64,000 bases of DNA from positions 2,918 through 66,917 of the forward strand of contig JADGJC010000172.1 in assembly GCA_027596075.1 (NCBI GenBank), read 5' to 3'. This DNA is from Rhizophlyctis rosea. Taxonomy: Eukaryota; Chytridiomycota; Chytridiomycetes; Rhizophlyctidales; Rhizophlyctidaceae. Below, one piece after another: positions 21,740 through 34,790 of the stretch (its first letter is position 1; each line of letters opens with the position of its first letter). Below the pieces are notes generated by a model. It searched no databases, was not told where the DNA came from, and worked only from the letters and a program-made list of their open reading frames with translations. A program made the position numbers and the translations under genes.

Positions 21740-22894
21740 ATGCACAAACTCTTTATCTTATCTCTTGCCCTCCTCCCGGCAGTCGCGCTGGCCGCTGACT
21801 CCTGCTCCCTCAAGCCCGAGACTGGACCATGCAGAGCTCTGTTCTACAAATATTACTATGACAGCGCTGCGGGTCAATGCAAGCAGTTCGTTTGGGGCGG
21901 CTGTGGAGGTGTTGTTCCCTTCCAGGTATGTGCTCAGTCTCATCGGTGCTTTGTTCTTCTCCTGCTGGGAAAACATGGTGACTGACCGCTGACCAACCTT
22001 GTTGCATATAGACTGAGACCGAGTGCGAGAAGTCTTGCGAATCTACCACCATCAGCCCTTGTGCTGCCGTTCTTTGCGCGCGCGGCAAAGTCTGCGTTCC
22101 ATCGCCCAAGCAGTGCAAGAAGGCTCCTGTAAGCTTCATATGGTACCTATCATCATAAAGGAGCGTCAGTTGACCTTCTTGATTGTCCAATCCAGTGCCC
22201 TCAGTATGAGTGTGTTGACGCGCAGACCGCGACGAAGACCGCAACCTTCACCTTGACACCCATCGAGACGAAGACAAGCGCCTGCGCCGCCGCGACGTGC
22301 GAGTCTGGCTATGAATGCCAGGAGGATCCCAAGCAGTGCTTCACCACTCCTGTATGTCGAAAATGACGAAGGACCTTCAGCTTATGATGTCGCACTTCAA
22401 TATTCACATACCGTTTCCAGTGCCCCCAATACACCTGTGTCCCCATCGTCTCCGCCCCTGTCGAAACAGAGAACCCCTGTGCCTCTGCCCTTTGCGAGTC
22501 GGGAACCGAATGCAAGCCGGACCCAAAGGAGTGTTTCACTACTCCCGTGAGTATGACGATGCTTTCAATACTACCTAATGGCAGTTCAGCATGGATAGGG
22601 TTGCATATTGACACTACATACCTTTTGACCAGTGCCCTCAATTCACTTGCGTTCCATTCACTGTGACCCGCACTACTCCTACCCGCCTTCCCACTGCGGC
22701 TCCCGAGAAGACCTGCAAGGACAAGCCTTGCAAAGCCGGGCAGACCTGTGTGTCAGACCCTAAGCAATGCTTCACTACTCCGGTGAGTGGCCTTGTTGTG
22801 AACTCCTTTTGCGAAATAGAATTCCGCCCATAGCGACTTACCATTGTTGTAATTCATTTCCACCCAATAGTGCCCTCAATACAAGTGCATTTAA
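21740..22894 (+). CDS. Secreted Kunitz-domain protein with four cysteine-rich repeats
   Basis: Six exons (21740-21925, 22012-22128, 22196-22351, 22421-22546, 22633-22782, 22871-22894) give 252 residues. The ATG at 21740 starts a clear signal peptide (MHKLFILSLALLPAVALA). Residues 20-75 form a six-cysteine BPTI/Kunitz domain with GPCRA at the reactive loop (Arg at P1, as in trypsin inhibitors), YKYYYD and FVWGGCGG. After it come four repeats of the pattern C-x3-C-x5-C-x5-C-x3-CPQ(Y/F)-x-C (CESGYECQEDPKQCFTTP and CPQYTCVP). Introns 2-5 are phase 0 and fall at the same place, just before CPQ, so each repeat crosses an exon boundary identically. Known family role: serine-protease inhibition outside the cell; the repeats have no assigned function. 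Threonine-rich linkers are possible O-glycosylation sites. Confidence 0.88.
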
Positions 22895-25800
22895 GCTTCA
22901 GTACGCCGGTCGTCCCGCTGATGCTGTAGACGCTTAAAGTCTTCGAAGTTACAATTTTTACACGGGCTCTCGGAGTAGTCAATCAAGGAGTGATAAGTAT
23001 GTGATAGATTGACGAAGCAAATTCATATGTCATTGAATATGGAGAACCATCAGTGCCTGAGATGAAGCAAACCGTTCAGCCAATTCCTCTAGCCTTTGCC
23101 TTTTGATATGTTGTGCGGGATGTGATCCATGAAGCCGAAGGTGGTTATCAGACTGCATGGCAAGTGCTGAAGACAAGAATGACAAATTCAAGTCAGTAAC
23201 GTAAGTCCAGGCAGATGGGATAGGTGAAAACCAAGTCCCTTCCCCCGGGCAATGCAAATGCTCTTTGGAACAGAATCAAGGTGAGCCATGCTCGCCAAAC
23301 ATCTGCATTGGGAACAGCACTGTTGTCGGCTACACCGAGAGATATCACACGATGTCATACCACATCGGAAACCGGCTGCTGAGGGAAACACTTGAGGAGC
23401 GCCGACGGATGGATGATTGTTCTTCTGATCGCAGAAGAAAGCAATGAAACTTGAAAAAAGTGGACAGGAACATGCTGCAATGCTGTTCCAGTCCACTGCT
23501 CATGCGGCAACAGTCTTTTGTGACCAGCATTAGCTGGAAGTTCCCAACGGTGTAAATGCAAGGCCCCATCTCAATGCCAACGTGATCTTGTAAGACGATG
23601 GGACTGGCCACGCGACAAAAGAAACCAAAACAGCAGTCTACTTCTCCGAGTTGAGCTGCAGCTTCAGAGCACCCGTTGCATCTTGAATTTATGAACCGTA
23701 CAGCCAGCTGAACCCCTAACAACGCATCCCCGCTCCCCTTGCCAAGATTCACTTCCCATGCCCCTTAACCCGACTCATATTCCCAATCTTGCCACTCACT
23801 CCGCGTTGTGGGGGCTGGGAACGGATTGATATTCACCAGGTATGGTCGCATGACTCGCACCCCCCAGCCATGCCTCAGATTGATCAACCTGCGCAGGAAC
23901 ATGCATGAGTAGCTCGCCCATCCGAATCTGAAGCTTAGCTTTGCCGCGTCGTGATGATGCGGATCTACTGGGCGGCCACAAAAGAAAATGTCGATCGGAA
24001 TGGATCAAATAAGGCGCACCAATAAGGCCAAGGGAGCCCCACCAGAAAGATGAGGGAGATGTGATAGTATCTACCTTTTCCTTTCTGTTTGTGGAGCCCG
24101 TCCTCATTATGACGAACAATTGGCGCAAGTACATCTTGTGCGAAACCAAATATCCACATCGGTCAGACACCAAGCAATATCAATCAATGAAATCGTGAGA
24201 GAAGAAGGGAAGAGAGGCAGGAGCAAGTTCAGTGTCATGAGTTTAGACCACGGAAAGAGAAGTACATTGGGCGCTCATGATTTGCTTGCTCAGTGATGTA
24301 TACATACCACGTACGAAGTGCCCATAAATCGGAGGACCGTCGCCTCATATAAAAATGATGATGGCGGTTCAATCAGCAAGCCCAAAGATGAAAACGTCAA
24401 GAATTGAACGCACCGTTCGGGGCAAATGATTTAGTGAAATGGCCGTCGCAAAAACACGATTGTCATTGCCGCAATGAGGTGAGTTGCCGGCTTTGATATA
24501 ATAACAGTACTCTCACACTTTTTCGCGTTTTTCTGCCATCCATGAACCACAAATTCGCATTGCGAAACATATTATTTCAAATGCTGTCGATCGTTACATC
24601 TCCTGCACATCTGCAACGACTGCGGTAAGGAACAATGTTGCAAGTCAATACGAATCATGTGTATACCGTATTTCACGCTTCGCCAGGATCAAACGATCAA
24701 ATAGCAACTGGTTTTTTGTGGCAAGTGGTTCTTACCACACGGGTTGGTCCATGCATGACGCGTGAATGTTTATGAAGCTGGATCTCGGTCACTAAATTCA
24801 TGAATGATGTGCTTATGGGTTAAATGACGATGGGCAAAAGGAACTCACTGCTGAAAGCCTCCACGTCCGCACTAAACTGCATCAAACACCCATTCCGTGA
24901 AGGAAGAGTATATTTCCCACACAGAAGACGCAATGGATCTTGACAGTCTGTTCAAACCAAAAAGCCTGATCTCTCCAATCAACTACATTGCAGAACTCGG
25001 AGTTTTGAAAATCAGTGTTGGTACCTTCAAAAATCAAAAACGCCAAAAATTTGACGGTGAAACATGCAGTTTTCCGCAGGCGTACTCCATAGCAAAGGGC
25101 ACCTCTGGTACACCGATATGGTTCGGAAAAAAGAAGCGCCATGAAGGTTGCCATGAGAACCACATCGTCACGCTTACAGAGGTCAAGATCCCGGCACACA
25201 TGGAATGCCGCTCACACAAAGCGCTCCTGAGTGGCGCCATCATGTTGATAGATGCGAAAGCTGATAGATGAAGTTGAAACTTCCACTCAGCCGGTCCGAT
25301 TTGGATGATCATGGTCCGCCCCAGCAGCAAGAAACAGTGAGGATGAAAGCTTACCAAAATCCGATCTGCTTCAAACGCAGTTGAACAATGCCGAGCGTAT
25401 TTGATTACTATCATATTAACTCACCATGCATTCATTGCCCCTCTTGTACCGCGAGTTCGCCCATGCACAACTCGGAATGCGGTGCCGGCTTGAATTCCTG
25501 CAGATTCTGCAGCACCTAGAAATAAGATACTCACGATGACTGCGGCGAGCGCCAATGATGGACCAGCAGCATTTGCCGAAATTTGAAATCACCTTTGCCC
25601 CCACAGCTGGTGTGAAAACGGCCTAAACAAATAAGCTGTGCGGAATACAACGCGTCCACGCGAAGCGACGCTAGATGCATCCATGTCTCCTATTTGCTAT
25701 GGACCTTGACCCAATGCAGGACTCCACTTAATCCGTCCTAGAAATCAGGCTGATCATACATTTCATGTTTGCGGGGACTGAAATAGTGATCGAAATGAGT

Positions 25801-28800
25801 GAACTTCCAATCAGAAAAAATAATGCTATCAGTTCCGGTCACATGCTTCGACCCGTCTGGCTACCTGCCCATGGGGCGGAGCGGATGCGTAACTTTATGC
25901 ATTGGACCTACGCTATCCAACGGCAATTCTGCCATGCAAGCAGGCATCAGTTGAAGTGATTGGAAGTGGTGAACAGTCTCGGCCCATCAAGGAAGAATAA
26001 ATGAATCGTAGTAGTCAGCAGAAAAGTATTGAGGAAGTCTCAGTAGTCTCCAACATGGTGAAGTGACAAGCTTGACATGCAAGAGTCCACGTCATCAAAT
26101 ATCCAATTGCAAACATTCTCATAACTATTACGAAAAGCATATTTGCTCGACACATCTTCCCGCGCCTCATCGAGGGGAGTGCCCGAATGTTCAAAAAAGC
26201 GATCTCCAGCCAGACCATGGAATCCAAACGTTTGCGAAGACTATCATTTAGCCGTCCATTTTGTTGCAGCGCGTCATAAATCTTAGTTAGTTTGGTTGAT
26301 CAGCACGATGCACCAGTTCTTCGTGCATTGTGACCTAATACACCAATCTGGCAATAAGAGAACAACCCATTCAATGTCGGGTGGATATGGCCACTGTTGT
26401 CCCAAACCTGCTCGTAGCCCCTCAAGCATTCATATGTAAGCCAAGACTTCCTTCTTCAGACGTGATTGATGCTAATTCCATTCCAATTGTGGAAGGTGGA
26501 GTACGTTGAAATTGTTGAATGAGCATGATCTGATAGAGATGTTGCCTGCTATTGTGACGGTGAATCGGCGGCCAGATCAGTCCCATCGTTTGACAGATGG
26601 AAGTTGAAAAGGTCGTCCAATTAAGCACAGAACGCCCTCCAGCCTCTTCTCCAGCAAAGCATTCACTCCCCTGAACACGACTCTCATGAACAAACGAAAA
26701 AATGACATACACACTGACGGATGTCAGATGGACCCTATCCGCGTTCAAAGGCGGCGGGACATATGAGCAAACGGGTCCACATAGGCCCCAAGAAGTTCAG
26801 GAGGAATGTGGATGTTTCTTTGCATCTTTGCCTCTGATACCTGTGCTCGATTGCTTGATGGCGATATTCAAAATCTCAAGCAACGGATCTCAAGCGAGGT
26901 CGGATGTCATTGGTGGGCATGCACTTTGGGAAGTCAAAATTCAGGGCGAGGATTGAAAAGTCAAAAGTCTGTTCTCCCCACAGGATGACGACTCCTTCAT
27001 TGCCGGTATGGGAACGCCATAGTATTTTTGGTAGGAAACACAGGCATGAGTCTTGGCGATGGCCACTGTTCAAAGTCAACCTTCCACCAAACAAAACAGA
27101 GAAACACAGACATGAGTCTTGGCGGTGACACCTTGACACCCGTTCCAAGTCAACCATCCCACCCCGACCGGCCATCCGAAGGTTGCATCCACCAGCGACT
27201 CCGACGGGGTGGCTCAGACGGCCTAATGCAAGTGGCAGTTGCAAGTTGCAACTTGCAACCTTTTGCGAGAAGTTTACAAAAACTTCAATACTTTCCTAAA
27301 GCATCTAACCATGCATTTCTTTGGAGAACTCGGCGATGTTCGGTATTACTTCGCCATCGTGGCCTCCCCACGTTCTGCGTTCAAAATTTTGGGAGGCCTT
27401 GGGGGATACGCAACAGCGGTCATGTTTGTACGACGTAAACCGAGCAGCACTCCACCCCATAAGCAGTTTGTGCAGGAGAACTCCACTGCGAATGTAGAGA
27501 GGTCTCACCACCTTTATAGTGGGGACAAGCCCCACATAACCCCCGATTTGGAAGTGACCCTCATAAGCAAGCCACTTGAGGGACTGCGCATCACTCTTGT
27601 CACCCCGTTGCGCATCCTCCGCATCTGACATGTGAATGCTTCTTCGGACGGTGAACACTCCGAGCCCAAACTGAAAAAGTGTGACTTGCATTGATGCTCA
27701 TCGCTTCATTGCCCCTTGCTCATCACCGCGCACCCCTGAGGGCCAGTGGGAGGGGACTTCAGGGCCCACAGTCGGTCACGTGTCCGTGTGGTAGTTGAAT
27801 GTCTCATCATTCATACCCTCCGAAACGGGGTGTACCCTCAAACCAAATTGGGGTGTGCAACTTTGATTGACTCTGATGAGGGTTATAACCCCAATTGATT
27901 GCCTAATACAGTGACTGTGCGGCCATGACGCCTCATGAGGGGGCGTTCTCCATCGGGCTATTGCCGAGTGCCTAATCCCGAATCCATCGGATAACATCGT
28001 CCAAATCAGATTGTTCGCATAGTCGCACAGGGTCGAGTCATGGAAGTCATCAAAGTCATCCCTCGGACATTCCGCCCGGGTTGGCGTCATTGAAGTGTGG
28101 CGGCTTGTGCTTCCCAATAATTTAAGCCAAATTTGATTGAACGCCCTCAGCGTCAGCAATATTTGATTGACCAGTTGGATGGCTCCGTGTGAATCAGACC
28201 CCCAATCGGGAAGGATTATCTGCATGGTGGTGTCCGTCTAATCTGCCGACCGACCCTACTCAATCCTTTACAGAATGAAGAAACCTTCCGTATTTGGAAG
28301 GTGATGCCCGGCAGGCCGGCTTGGAGGGTCAGGAGTTCATCCGCAATTAGTATTTGGCATCCTTGTAAGGAAGGTCGGAACCAGTCTGGGAAAGCACACT
28401 TCCAAAAGAGATCTCGGTGAAGATCGGACCTCATGCAAAAAAGGGTGTCGCAGGATTGAGGGGGGTTGCCACTTGCTGGGGCCAGACGCGTTCCGTTGGG
28501 CATATGCCACAAATGTGAGGTGTCAATCATTTCATTGTTCTGTGAACGGAGAGGAAGGATGGGGGGCGGAGCAGGAAGCAGCCAAGAATTGTATCAATTG
28601 TCCACTCACCGATACGGCAAACGGAGGTGTGGTGGGATTGGCCCTTTGTTGGTGGCAACATTCAACGGTTTACGGCAATAGCGACTGGAGGGTCTTCGGC
28701 TGTGTGGGTGTCCGAGTAGGAGCCCCCTGCTGACCGGACGTAGTGAGCAAACAGGGATCCCCTCGTAAATCAGGGCAATCTCACCATTCCTCCATTCATG

Positions 28801-29267
28801 ATAAATCTCAAACAGGAACCCCATGCCCGCATTCACCGATTCATAACTTCCATTCCAGCTAGGCCGGATTTCACCCATTTAGGCTCGCCTATTACTTTCT
28901 TGAATGGCATAAAAGTACTGGCATCCTCACATCACGTCGCACTTGCAGATACATGACAGTGGTACCCTTTGAAAGTTCCCATCTGGTAACAGCTAATAGG
29001 TAGGCTTCAACGACTTTCCCAACGCACGCCGCCATCATTGGAGGAGACAACTCATTTTCTCAGAGACTCACACACCCCATAATTCATTCATCAATCTAGC
29101 CTGCATCACAGTCTTCCTTCGTTTTCGCACCAAACATAATCTTCCGCCCAGTCTCCGCTGCACAACAACTGCAGTCACACTTCTCCACACATAATCTACT
29201 GCCCATTGAAGGCTTTACCACAATCCCAACCGTCAAGCTGCCGTCGAACGATATTTCCCCATCGCCA
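22895..29267. other. Gene-poor region of 6.4 kb
   Basis: A+T-richer than the flanking genes, with only short open frames on all strands and none with an ATG, consistent splice sites and a recognisable domain. The longest are about 100-150 codons and look like chance. It contains a tandem duplication near 27034-27155. Decayed transposon or noncoding transcription is possible but I see no terminal repeats or transposase motif. Confidence 0.5.
27034..27155 (+). repeat. Tandem duplication, about 67-bp period
   Basis: GAAACACAGGCATGAGTCTT followed by GGCG, then CAAAGTCAACC, at 27034-27087 is repeated as GAAACACAGACATGAGTCTT followed by GGCG, then CAAGTCAACC, at 27101-27155 with an insertion. There are few differences, so the duplication is fairly recent. 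Confidence 0.75.
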
Positions 29268-30632
29268 ATGGTCTGCATCTGCCCAGGTGGACGACGCTGT
29301 CGCTGCCAGCCGCCTTTCAACACTCCCAAGAAGGACGGCGCAAAGCAGACCACGACGCGCAAACCTCGCAAGAAGCCCACACCAACACCGTCATCCACCA
29401 TGCCAGAAAACACCGACAACAATGCACACTCCACGGCGCCGCGGAAAGGGTCCATCTCTGGCGGCAGTACAAAATCAACGCCACCAGGGGTCGGTGGAAT
29501 CCAACGCATGGTTTGGTCGGATGTATCTTTTGATAAGGAAGGAAAGCCAGCTATGGTAGAGTCATACTATCTACTTGATGACAAGGGAAACGTAGCTGGA
29601 TTCGGTAGTGGCAAGTGGTCAACGCCAAATGATCCTACGGGAGAAGGCAACAACAACGGCAACCAAAGGGAAGATGAAGCGAACAACCGGGCGCCGCGTT
29701 GGAATGACCGAGGACAAGCACAAATGGGTCGCCCTCCCATGCCTGGACCCGATGGAATCCTTCGCAACGCTCCTCCTCCACGATCTCCCGAACCGCACTA
29801 CAGCCTCAGCGCATCTCCTCATCGTCGGCGCAGCAGCATCGCACCGCAACAGCAAATGGGTGATGACTACTACGACACACATAACTCATCATACAACTAC
29901 CAACAATCACAACAACAACAGCAACAGCAACAACGTCGCCTCCCGCCCGCAGCAGATCCGACCCCGTCATCCCGACCAGCCAACAACCGCTACCGCCCCT
30001 ACCCAGCACCAACCACCCGCCGGAGCCAATCACCCCCGTACCAATCCGACGCTCCCCGTCCCCTCCCTTCCATCGCCTCCCTCATCCCCCGCGAGCGCCC
30101 CACCTACCAAACCCGCAAACCAACACCCCAATCCTCCCACATGGATTACCCCGAAGCCCCCCTAAACCCAACACAAATGACACCACCACCCTACCCGCGT
30201 CGTCCAACATCCGCATCCCCCATGGTCCCATACGGCGAAGCCCAAACCTCACCGTCAATGGGATCATACCACGACCGATACGACGACAACGGGACTTACG
30301 CTCACCAACAATCCACCTCCAACACCAGCGGCACCAACTACCCAACACACAACTACCCAACACACCACCAACCCCCCTCCCCACCGCCCTCTTCAATATC
30401 CACACTCGCCTCCGTGTCGTCATCAACAGCCGCGACACAACGTCCCCCACAAGCACCATCGAACAACTCGCAAGCACCGTTCCAGCCACCTTCGTCCAAT
30501 GTGATGGCTATGCAGAGGGATTTAGCGGATCTACGAGGCAGGATTCGGAATGTGGAGGAAGATTTGCGAGTATTACGGGGCGTTGCGGAACGGTTAGAGA
30601 GGGCTATTGAGGGGTATGGTGGGAGGGGGTAG
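29268..30632 (+). CDS. Low-complexity Pro/Ser/Gln-rich protein with C-terminal coiled coil
   Basis: Single exon, 454 residues, ATG start and TAG stop. The N-terminus has CICPGGRRCRCQPP, then a lysine-rich patch (RKPRKKPTP). Residues 75-125 (RMVWSDVSFDKEGKPAMVES, YYLLDDKGNVAGFGSGKW) look folded. The middle 300 residues are disordered, with a polyQ run (about residues 215-224, CAA/CAG codons), PPYP motifs and SPP sites. The last 45 residues (MQRDLADLRGRIRNVEEDLR, VLRGVAERLERAIEG) have heptad spacing of a coiled coil. No family recognised. It could be an adaptor or scaffold; that is inference. The uninterrupted length and good codon use make a real gene very likely. Confidence 0.8.
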   Translation: MVCICPGGRRCRCQPPFNTPKKDGAKQTTTRKPRKKPTPTPSSTMPENTDNNAHSTAPRKGSISGGSTKSTPPGVGGIQRMVWSDVSFDKEGKPAMVESYYLLDDKGNVAGFGSGKWSTPNDPTGEGNNNGNQREDEANNRAPRWNDRGQAQMGRPPMPGPDGILRNAPPPRSPEPHYSLSASPHRRRSSIAPQQQMGDDYYDTHNSSYNYQQSQQQQQQQQRRLPPAADPTPSSRPANNRYRPYPAPTTRRSQSPPYQSDAPRPLPSIASLIPRERPTYQTRKPTPQSSHMDYPEAPLNPTQMTPPPYPRRPTSASPMVPYGEAQTSPSMGSYHDRYDDNGTYAHQQSTSNTSGTNYPTHNYPTHHQPPSPPPSSISTLASVSSSTAATQRPPQAPSNNSQAPFQPPSSNVMAMQRDLADLRGRIRNVEEDLRVLRGVAERLERAIEGYGGRG

Positions 30633-33070
30633 CGGTAGTGTAGCGTCTTTCAGCAAGTGTATGGTGATAATGGTTGTAAATACTTGTCTTTGCAATAATA
30701 CCCAGAATGAGGATTGCGAATGATGTTCCATAATATGCTTTGTCTTAAGTGTCTTTCGTTGACTGGGTAACACTCGAGTTAGTCTTGTACATTACAACTT
30801 TCAGGCAGTCAATGTACCATCGATATGCATTCAGACCAATCATATTCCGACACATGACGCTCAACCAAGAATCCGGGATGTCTCTGCTCTAGGAATCATA
30901 GAAGTGACGCGCAATCTTTTTGCGTGCTTCCGCCTTGGCCAAACATCGCCCGCTCCGGCACTCTCCATCGCCATCTATCAAGTCATTCAAGTTCAAGTTT
31001 GTTCAAACTTCCCAATGATCCGATCTCAATAAGAAGTCATATCTTTGGCCAATGCATGAAGTGCAAATTAGTTTTTTTGCGGCCGTTGACCAGTTTAGAT
31101 GACCCGTCTTCATTGCAGAAACAGATACCTGTCATTTGCACCAGCACGGTCTTCATTTGATCGCGGTTTGCAGCTGTGCAGGATGCAGATATTTGGAGGC
31201 CCACCGAAGCTCACGCAGCTTTGGCAAGGGGTACCCACTGTGTATGAGGACTCTCTCTTTTTGTGTTTTCATTCGGGTCATAGCATGAGGAATCTCATAT
31301 TCGCTTTTGTAGTGACTTCGATTACCCTATCCCTTGTCCCATTTCGGATCGCGCTGAATTCTTCAAAACCTCAGAGTTCTTTTATCTTCACCTAAGGAAC
31401 GATTCCATACATTGGTGCTACTTCATTCTGATCAATCTTTTTGTGCGTTTCTAAGCTCTCGCATACTTCCCTAAAACTTGCACACTCGCCACGGCCGCAT
31501 GTGGTACTTTGAAACTCTATTCAATTCAGTTGAGGTTCCACCATCCGCCGAAATTCGAACATGCCAATGGCATCATGCTCTGTCAATCTATTGTTTTTTC
31601 CCACCATATGATTCATATGGCTGCATCACAAAGGACAGCATGCGATGCATGTCATTCCCACTATCGACATGTCCGCTGCAATGGCATTATGCCCGTCACT
31701 CACATCAGAACTCCTTCAGCATAAAGCAATCGTCTGGCTCGCAAATGACAGGACGTCACAAGCTAAAAACGATTCTTTCCCTCTGAATTCTCCACTTACG
31801 TATCGAAGTTGCCTTTCCAAAGGTCTGGTAACCGCGAGGAATAAGATTACACCCTGAACGACGTACGAGTCGCTGATGACGCAAATGTCATAACGCTTCG
31901 CGTTCAATCAAAAACCGTGGACGTCATTGAAATCCTTCCATATGGACTATATGATATGGCCTTCTGGATCGAAACACGAGACCCGTCTTCTTTTTGTGCG
32001 CTGTTCAAGATTTGGTAACTTGCTACTTGCCATTACCCAGCCTTTCTGTCTAATCGAGATATCGTTGACGTACGATATCTAAATTAGACACAGAAGAAGT
32101 CTGAAAAAGAGGGCAAAGGTGCAAGTTCGCTGTGCACATCTTCTTGTGGTTAGCATGCCAAATCTCTACCGACCATCGAATTGCTATAAGGTATAGAAAA
32201 GTTTGCGAGGTCACCTGCGCACGCTACTAGATCTTCTCCTGCCCCTCTGACGTCCTCCATGCGCCTGGCCAACTCTGCAAGTCCATTGAACGCATCCTCA
32301 TATTAGGCTTAGTGATCTCAGATCAGATTCATACTGAGTGTCGCATTGAGATATGCTGCGTTTCTTGCAATGGCAACACCATCTGCGGAAGACATCAGAT
32401 CGGTAATGGCCCTGCAGCATGGCGTTTGCCCCTTGCCTTTCTGATAGGAACTCATTTCAATGTTTCACCACAATGCGTCATCCTTTATCGTCATGTCGTT
32501 GAGTTTCGCTTATTCGACACCCTGAAACTGCTGGAATTCAACCGTCACGAACAATACTTCGGCCCTTCCAAAACGAACACTTTCTCTTCATCTTTTTTGG
32601 TGATGCATCAATGGGAAAATTGGGACGAATGATCTCACCTCCAACCGATACCGAATATTCTCTGGACATTAAACTCATCACCGCGGATGTGCATTCGTCT
32701 ATATCCTCTCCATCAGCTCCGTTTTTTGGTCTCTTTTTTGCCCAATGTTCTTTCCTAGGCTTGCAAAATTTGGTGGTAATAAAAGGAAGAGAAGCTTTGG
32801 TTCATTGTTGTGGGCTTTCAAGCGCTTGCTCTCCGAGCCTGTGCTTACGTTGATGCTGGAATGGACCCTGACGTTGTGCAAGCCCCCTCATTCAGAAACT
32901 TCTCTGACCCCGGAACCGACCTTACTAACCTTGTATTTGCATTTTTATTGTTGTTTTCCCCTCCCCGGTCCCCACAAGCGTCCTGTTCCCCAATCATCGT
33001 TTACCGCGCCAACCAAGGATAATCAAACTGTCTCTGATCTACCGACTGACTGTTCCATCACCGTTTGAAG
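30633..33070. other. Intergenic region of 2.4 kb, no gene seen
   Basis: Downstream of the low-complexity protein and upstream of the F-box gene. Only short unsupported open frames. The last 150 bp are C/T-rich, as expected before the start at 33071. Confidence 0.5.
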
Positions 33071-33975
33071 ATGACAGCCGCACCTACTACACCCATCCTC
33101 CCGCCTTCCTTCTCCCCTTTCACCATCCTGGACGATGACGTCCTTCTTGCTCTATTTGAATTCGTTCCCTTATCCGACATCCACCAGCTATCCCTCACAT
33201 GCCATCGCCTCCACATCACTCTCCGCAAACCTAAAACAGTCATGGCACTTTTCCGCGCCGCCTCTATCCATCCACTTGCCTCCCTAACCCACTTCCCAGG
33301 CTGGGCCCTGTACCGCAGCATCTTAGACCCAGTACCAGATACCACTCGTCCCCCTAGACTCTATTATGATCTCGCAATATCAAAGTTCCGAGTCTACCGG
33401 AATCGTCCACAACTGTTGGCTGCCGCGCTAAGAGTTTTGGCCAGTGGTGTAGATTGGTACCCACACATGCAACACGAGGTAGAAGAAATGTTTCAAGAAT
33501 TCTCTGGGTCAGAATTTGTTGAAGATCTTGAAATGTCTGTGGGAATGTTGGCACGGCAATCCATTTCCTCTCAGAAGATGATGAACCGTACAAGAGCTGG
33601 CTGGATGAGGAGGATTTTCCTATTAGTGAATATTGCAAATATATGCAGCGGCGGGAGGAACGGGGGCGCACGGACTTAGTCTGGCGGGAGAAACGTGGGC
33701 GCATTGATTTAGAGGAAGAGTTGTTGGTGCTGAAGCATCCGCGTGTCAGGGAGAAACTGAAACTTTGCGATCTTTTTCCACGAGTTGCCGCCCACCTCCT
33801 CCATCCCGAATCGTTCCAAAACCTGCTTGATCTATATAGCCTTGCGTCTCCAGCACAGCAACGGCATTTGAAGCATTTCCTGAATGGTCTTTACCGTAGC
33901 TCGCAAGAAGTAGCTCTGAGGGAAGCTATCGAGAGTTTCAGGGCTAGGGTGAATGAGAAGGTCGGGTACTATTGA
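33071..33975 (+). CDS. F-box protein, reading frame shifted mid-gene
   Basis: The ATG at 33071 opens a frame with an N-terminal F-box (FTILDDDVLLALFEFVPLSD, IHQLSLTCHRLHITL). This frame runs to 33679, but from about 33541 a second frame carries the more protein-like sequence (IHFLSEDDEPYKSWLDEEDF, then LFPRVAAHLLHPESFQNLLD) and ends at 33975. Joining them needs a one-base shift between about 33520 and 33545. I tested the GT/AG pairs there and none gave the right phase. The cause is a sequencing error, a real mutation or an unusual splice. If intact, about 300 residues. F-box proteins recruit substrates to SCF ubiquitin ligases via Skp1; the C-terminal half has no known repeats. Confidence 0.68.
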
Positions 33976-34707
33976 AATACACAACGGCGGTGAAAATTCA
34001 TTACTGGCATATATTTCATTTTTGTGCTTACAAGTAACAATGCGCCGTGTCAGATCGTGGCCAATGAACAGCGATGGTCTTAAGTAGGCTCAGTTAGTCA
34101 ACTTCCGCATAGGCAGTCGGTACTTCTCATTTGATTTACGCATGCTGCCCACCTGCCTTGCCCACGGAGTAAAAAGGAGAAGCCATATCTCACAAAGTCG
34201 GTATTGCTCGCGGATGGGTAATGTTGGAATAGGACATAATAGGGTTAGCCTGAATTGCACCTTTGTACCTTATCGAGCTTTGCGGTCAGCTGAACTGAAC
34301 ATATTCTCTGCGCGGAACTGTGCCTGATATGTACTGAGAGGTTAGGAAAATGAGACAGTTACCACACTGGAAACCAACATCTTGACCATAAACGTTATTT
34401 GTTCTTGCCGCTCTTTCTCATAGGTTGGAATATGTACCCGATGGCAGCACCATTTCAGCTTGTTGTGCAGACTGGAAGACCAGCTCGCATGCCCGTTGCA
34501 CAATAAGACCTTCCCACTCAGCACACAGCTTTCGATTCTGCATTTCAAACCCATTTTGGAGCCTCAATCCAAGGAATTGTCCAAGCGAACCCTCAATATG
34601 GGTATTCCGAACTCCAAAAAAGCAACAAGCCCTGGGACTGATGTATGGGGCATGCATTATATTGCTTGTCGCATCTGTAATTTTGTATTCCCGAAAACTC
34701 CTCATCT
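33976..34707. other. Intergenic stretch, no gene seen
   Basis: Between the F-box gene and the tRNA. No supported open frame. Confidence 0.5.
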
Positions 34708-34790
34708 GGTCAGATGGCCGAGTTGGTCTAAGGCGTCAGGTTAAGGCCCTGATCTCTTCGGAGGCGTGGGTTCAAATCCCACTCTGATCA
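34708..34790 (+). tRNA. tRNA-Leu (anticodon AAG)
   Basis: Cloverleaf of 83 nt: acceptor GGTCAGA pairs with TCTGATC (one G-U), discriminator A. D arm GCC..GGC with AGTTGGT. Anticodon stem TCAGG/CCTGA with loop TTAAGGC gives anticodon AAG. Long variable arm CTC-TTCG-GAG, as required for leucine. T arm GTGGG-TTCAAAT-CCCAC. No intron, and no encoded CCA follows, as in eukaryotes. A short T run follows at 34791-34794 as a polymerase III terminator. Confidence 0.95.

Noticed and set aside
22895..29267. Decayed retrotransposon
   Set aside because: No reverse transcriptase, integrase or terminal repeat motif could be seen in any frame.
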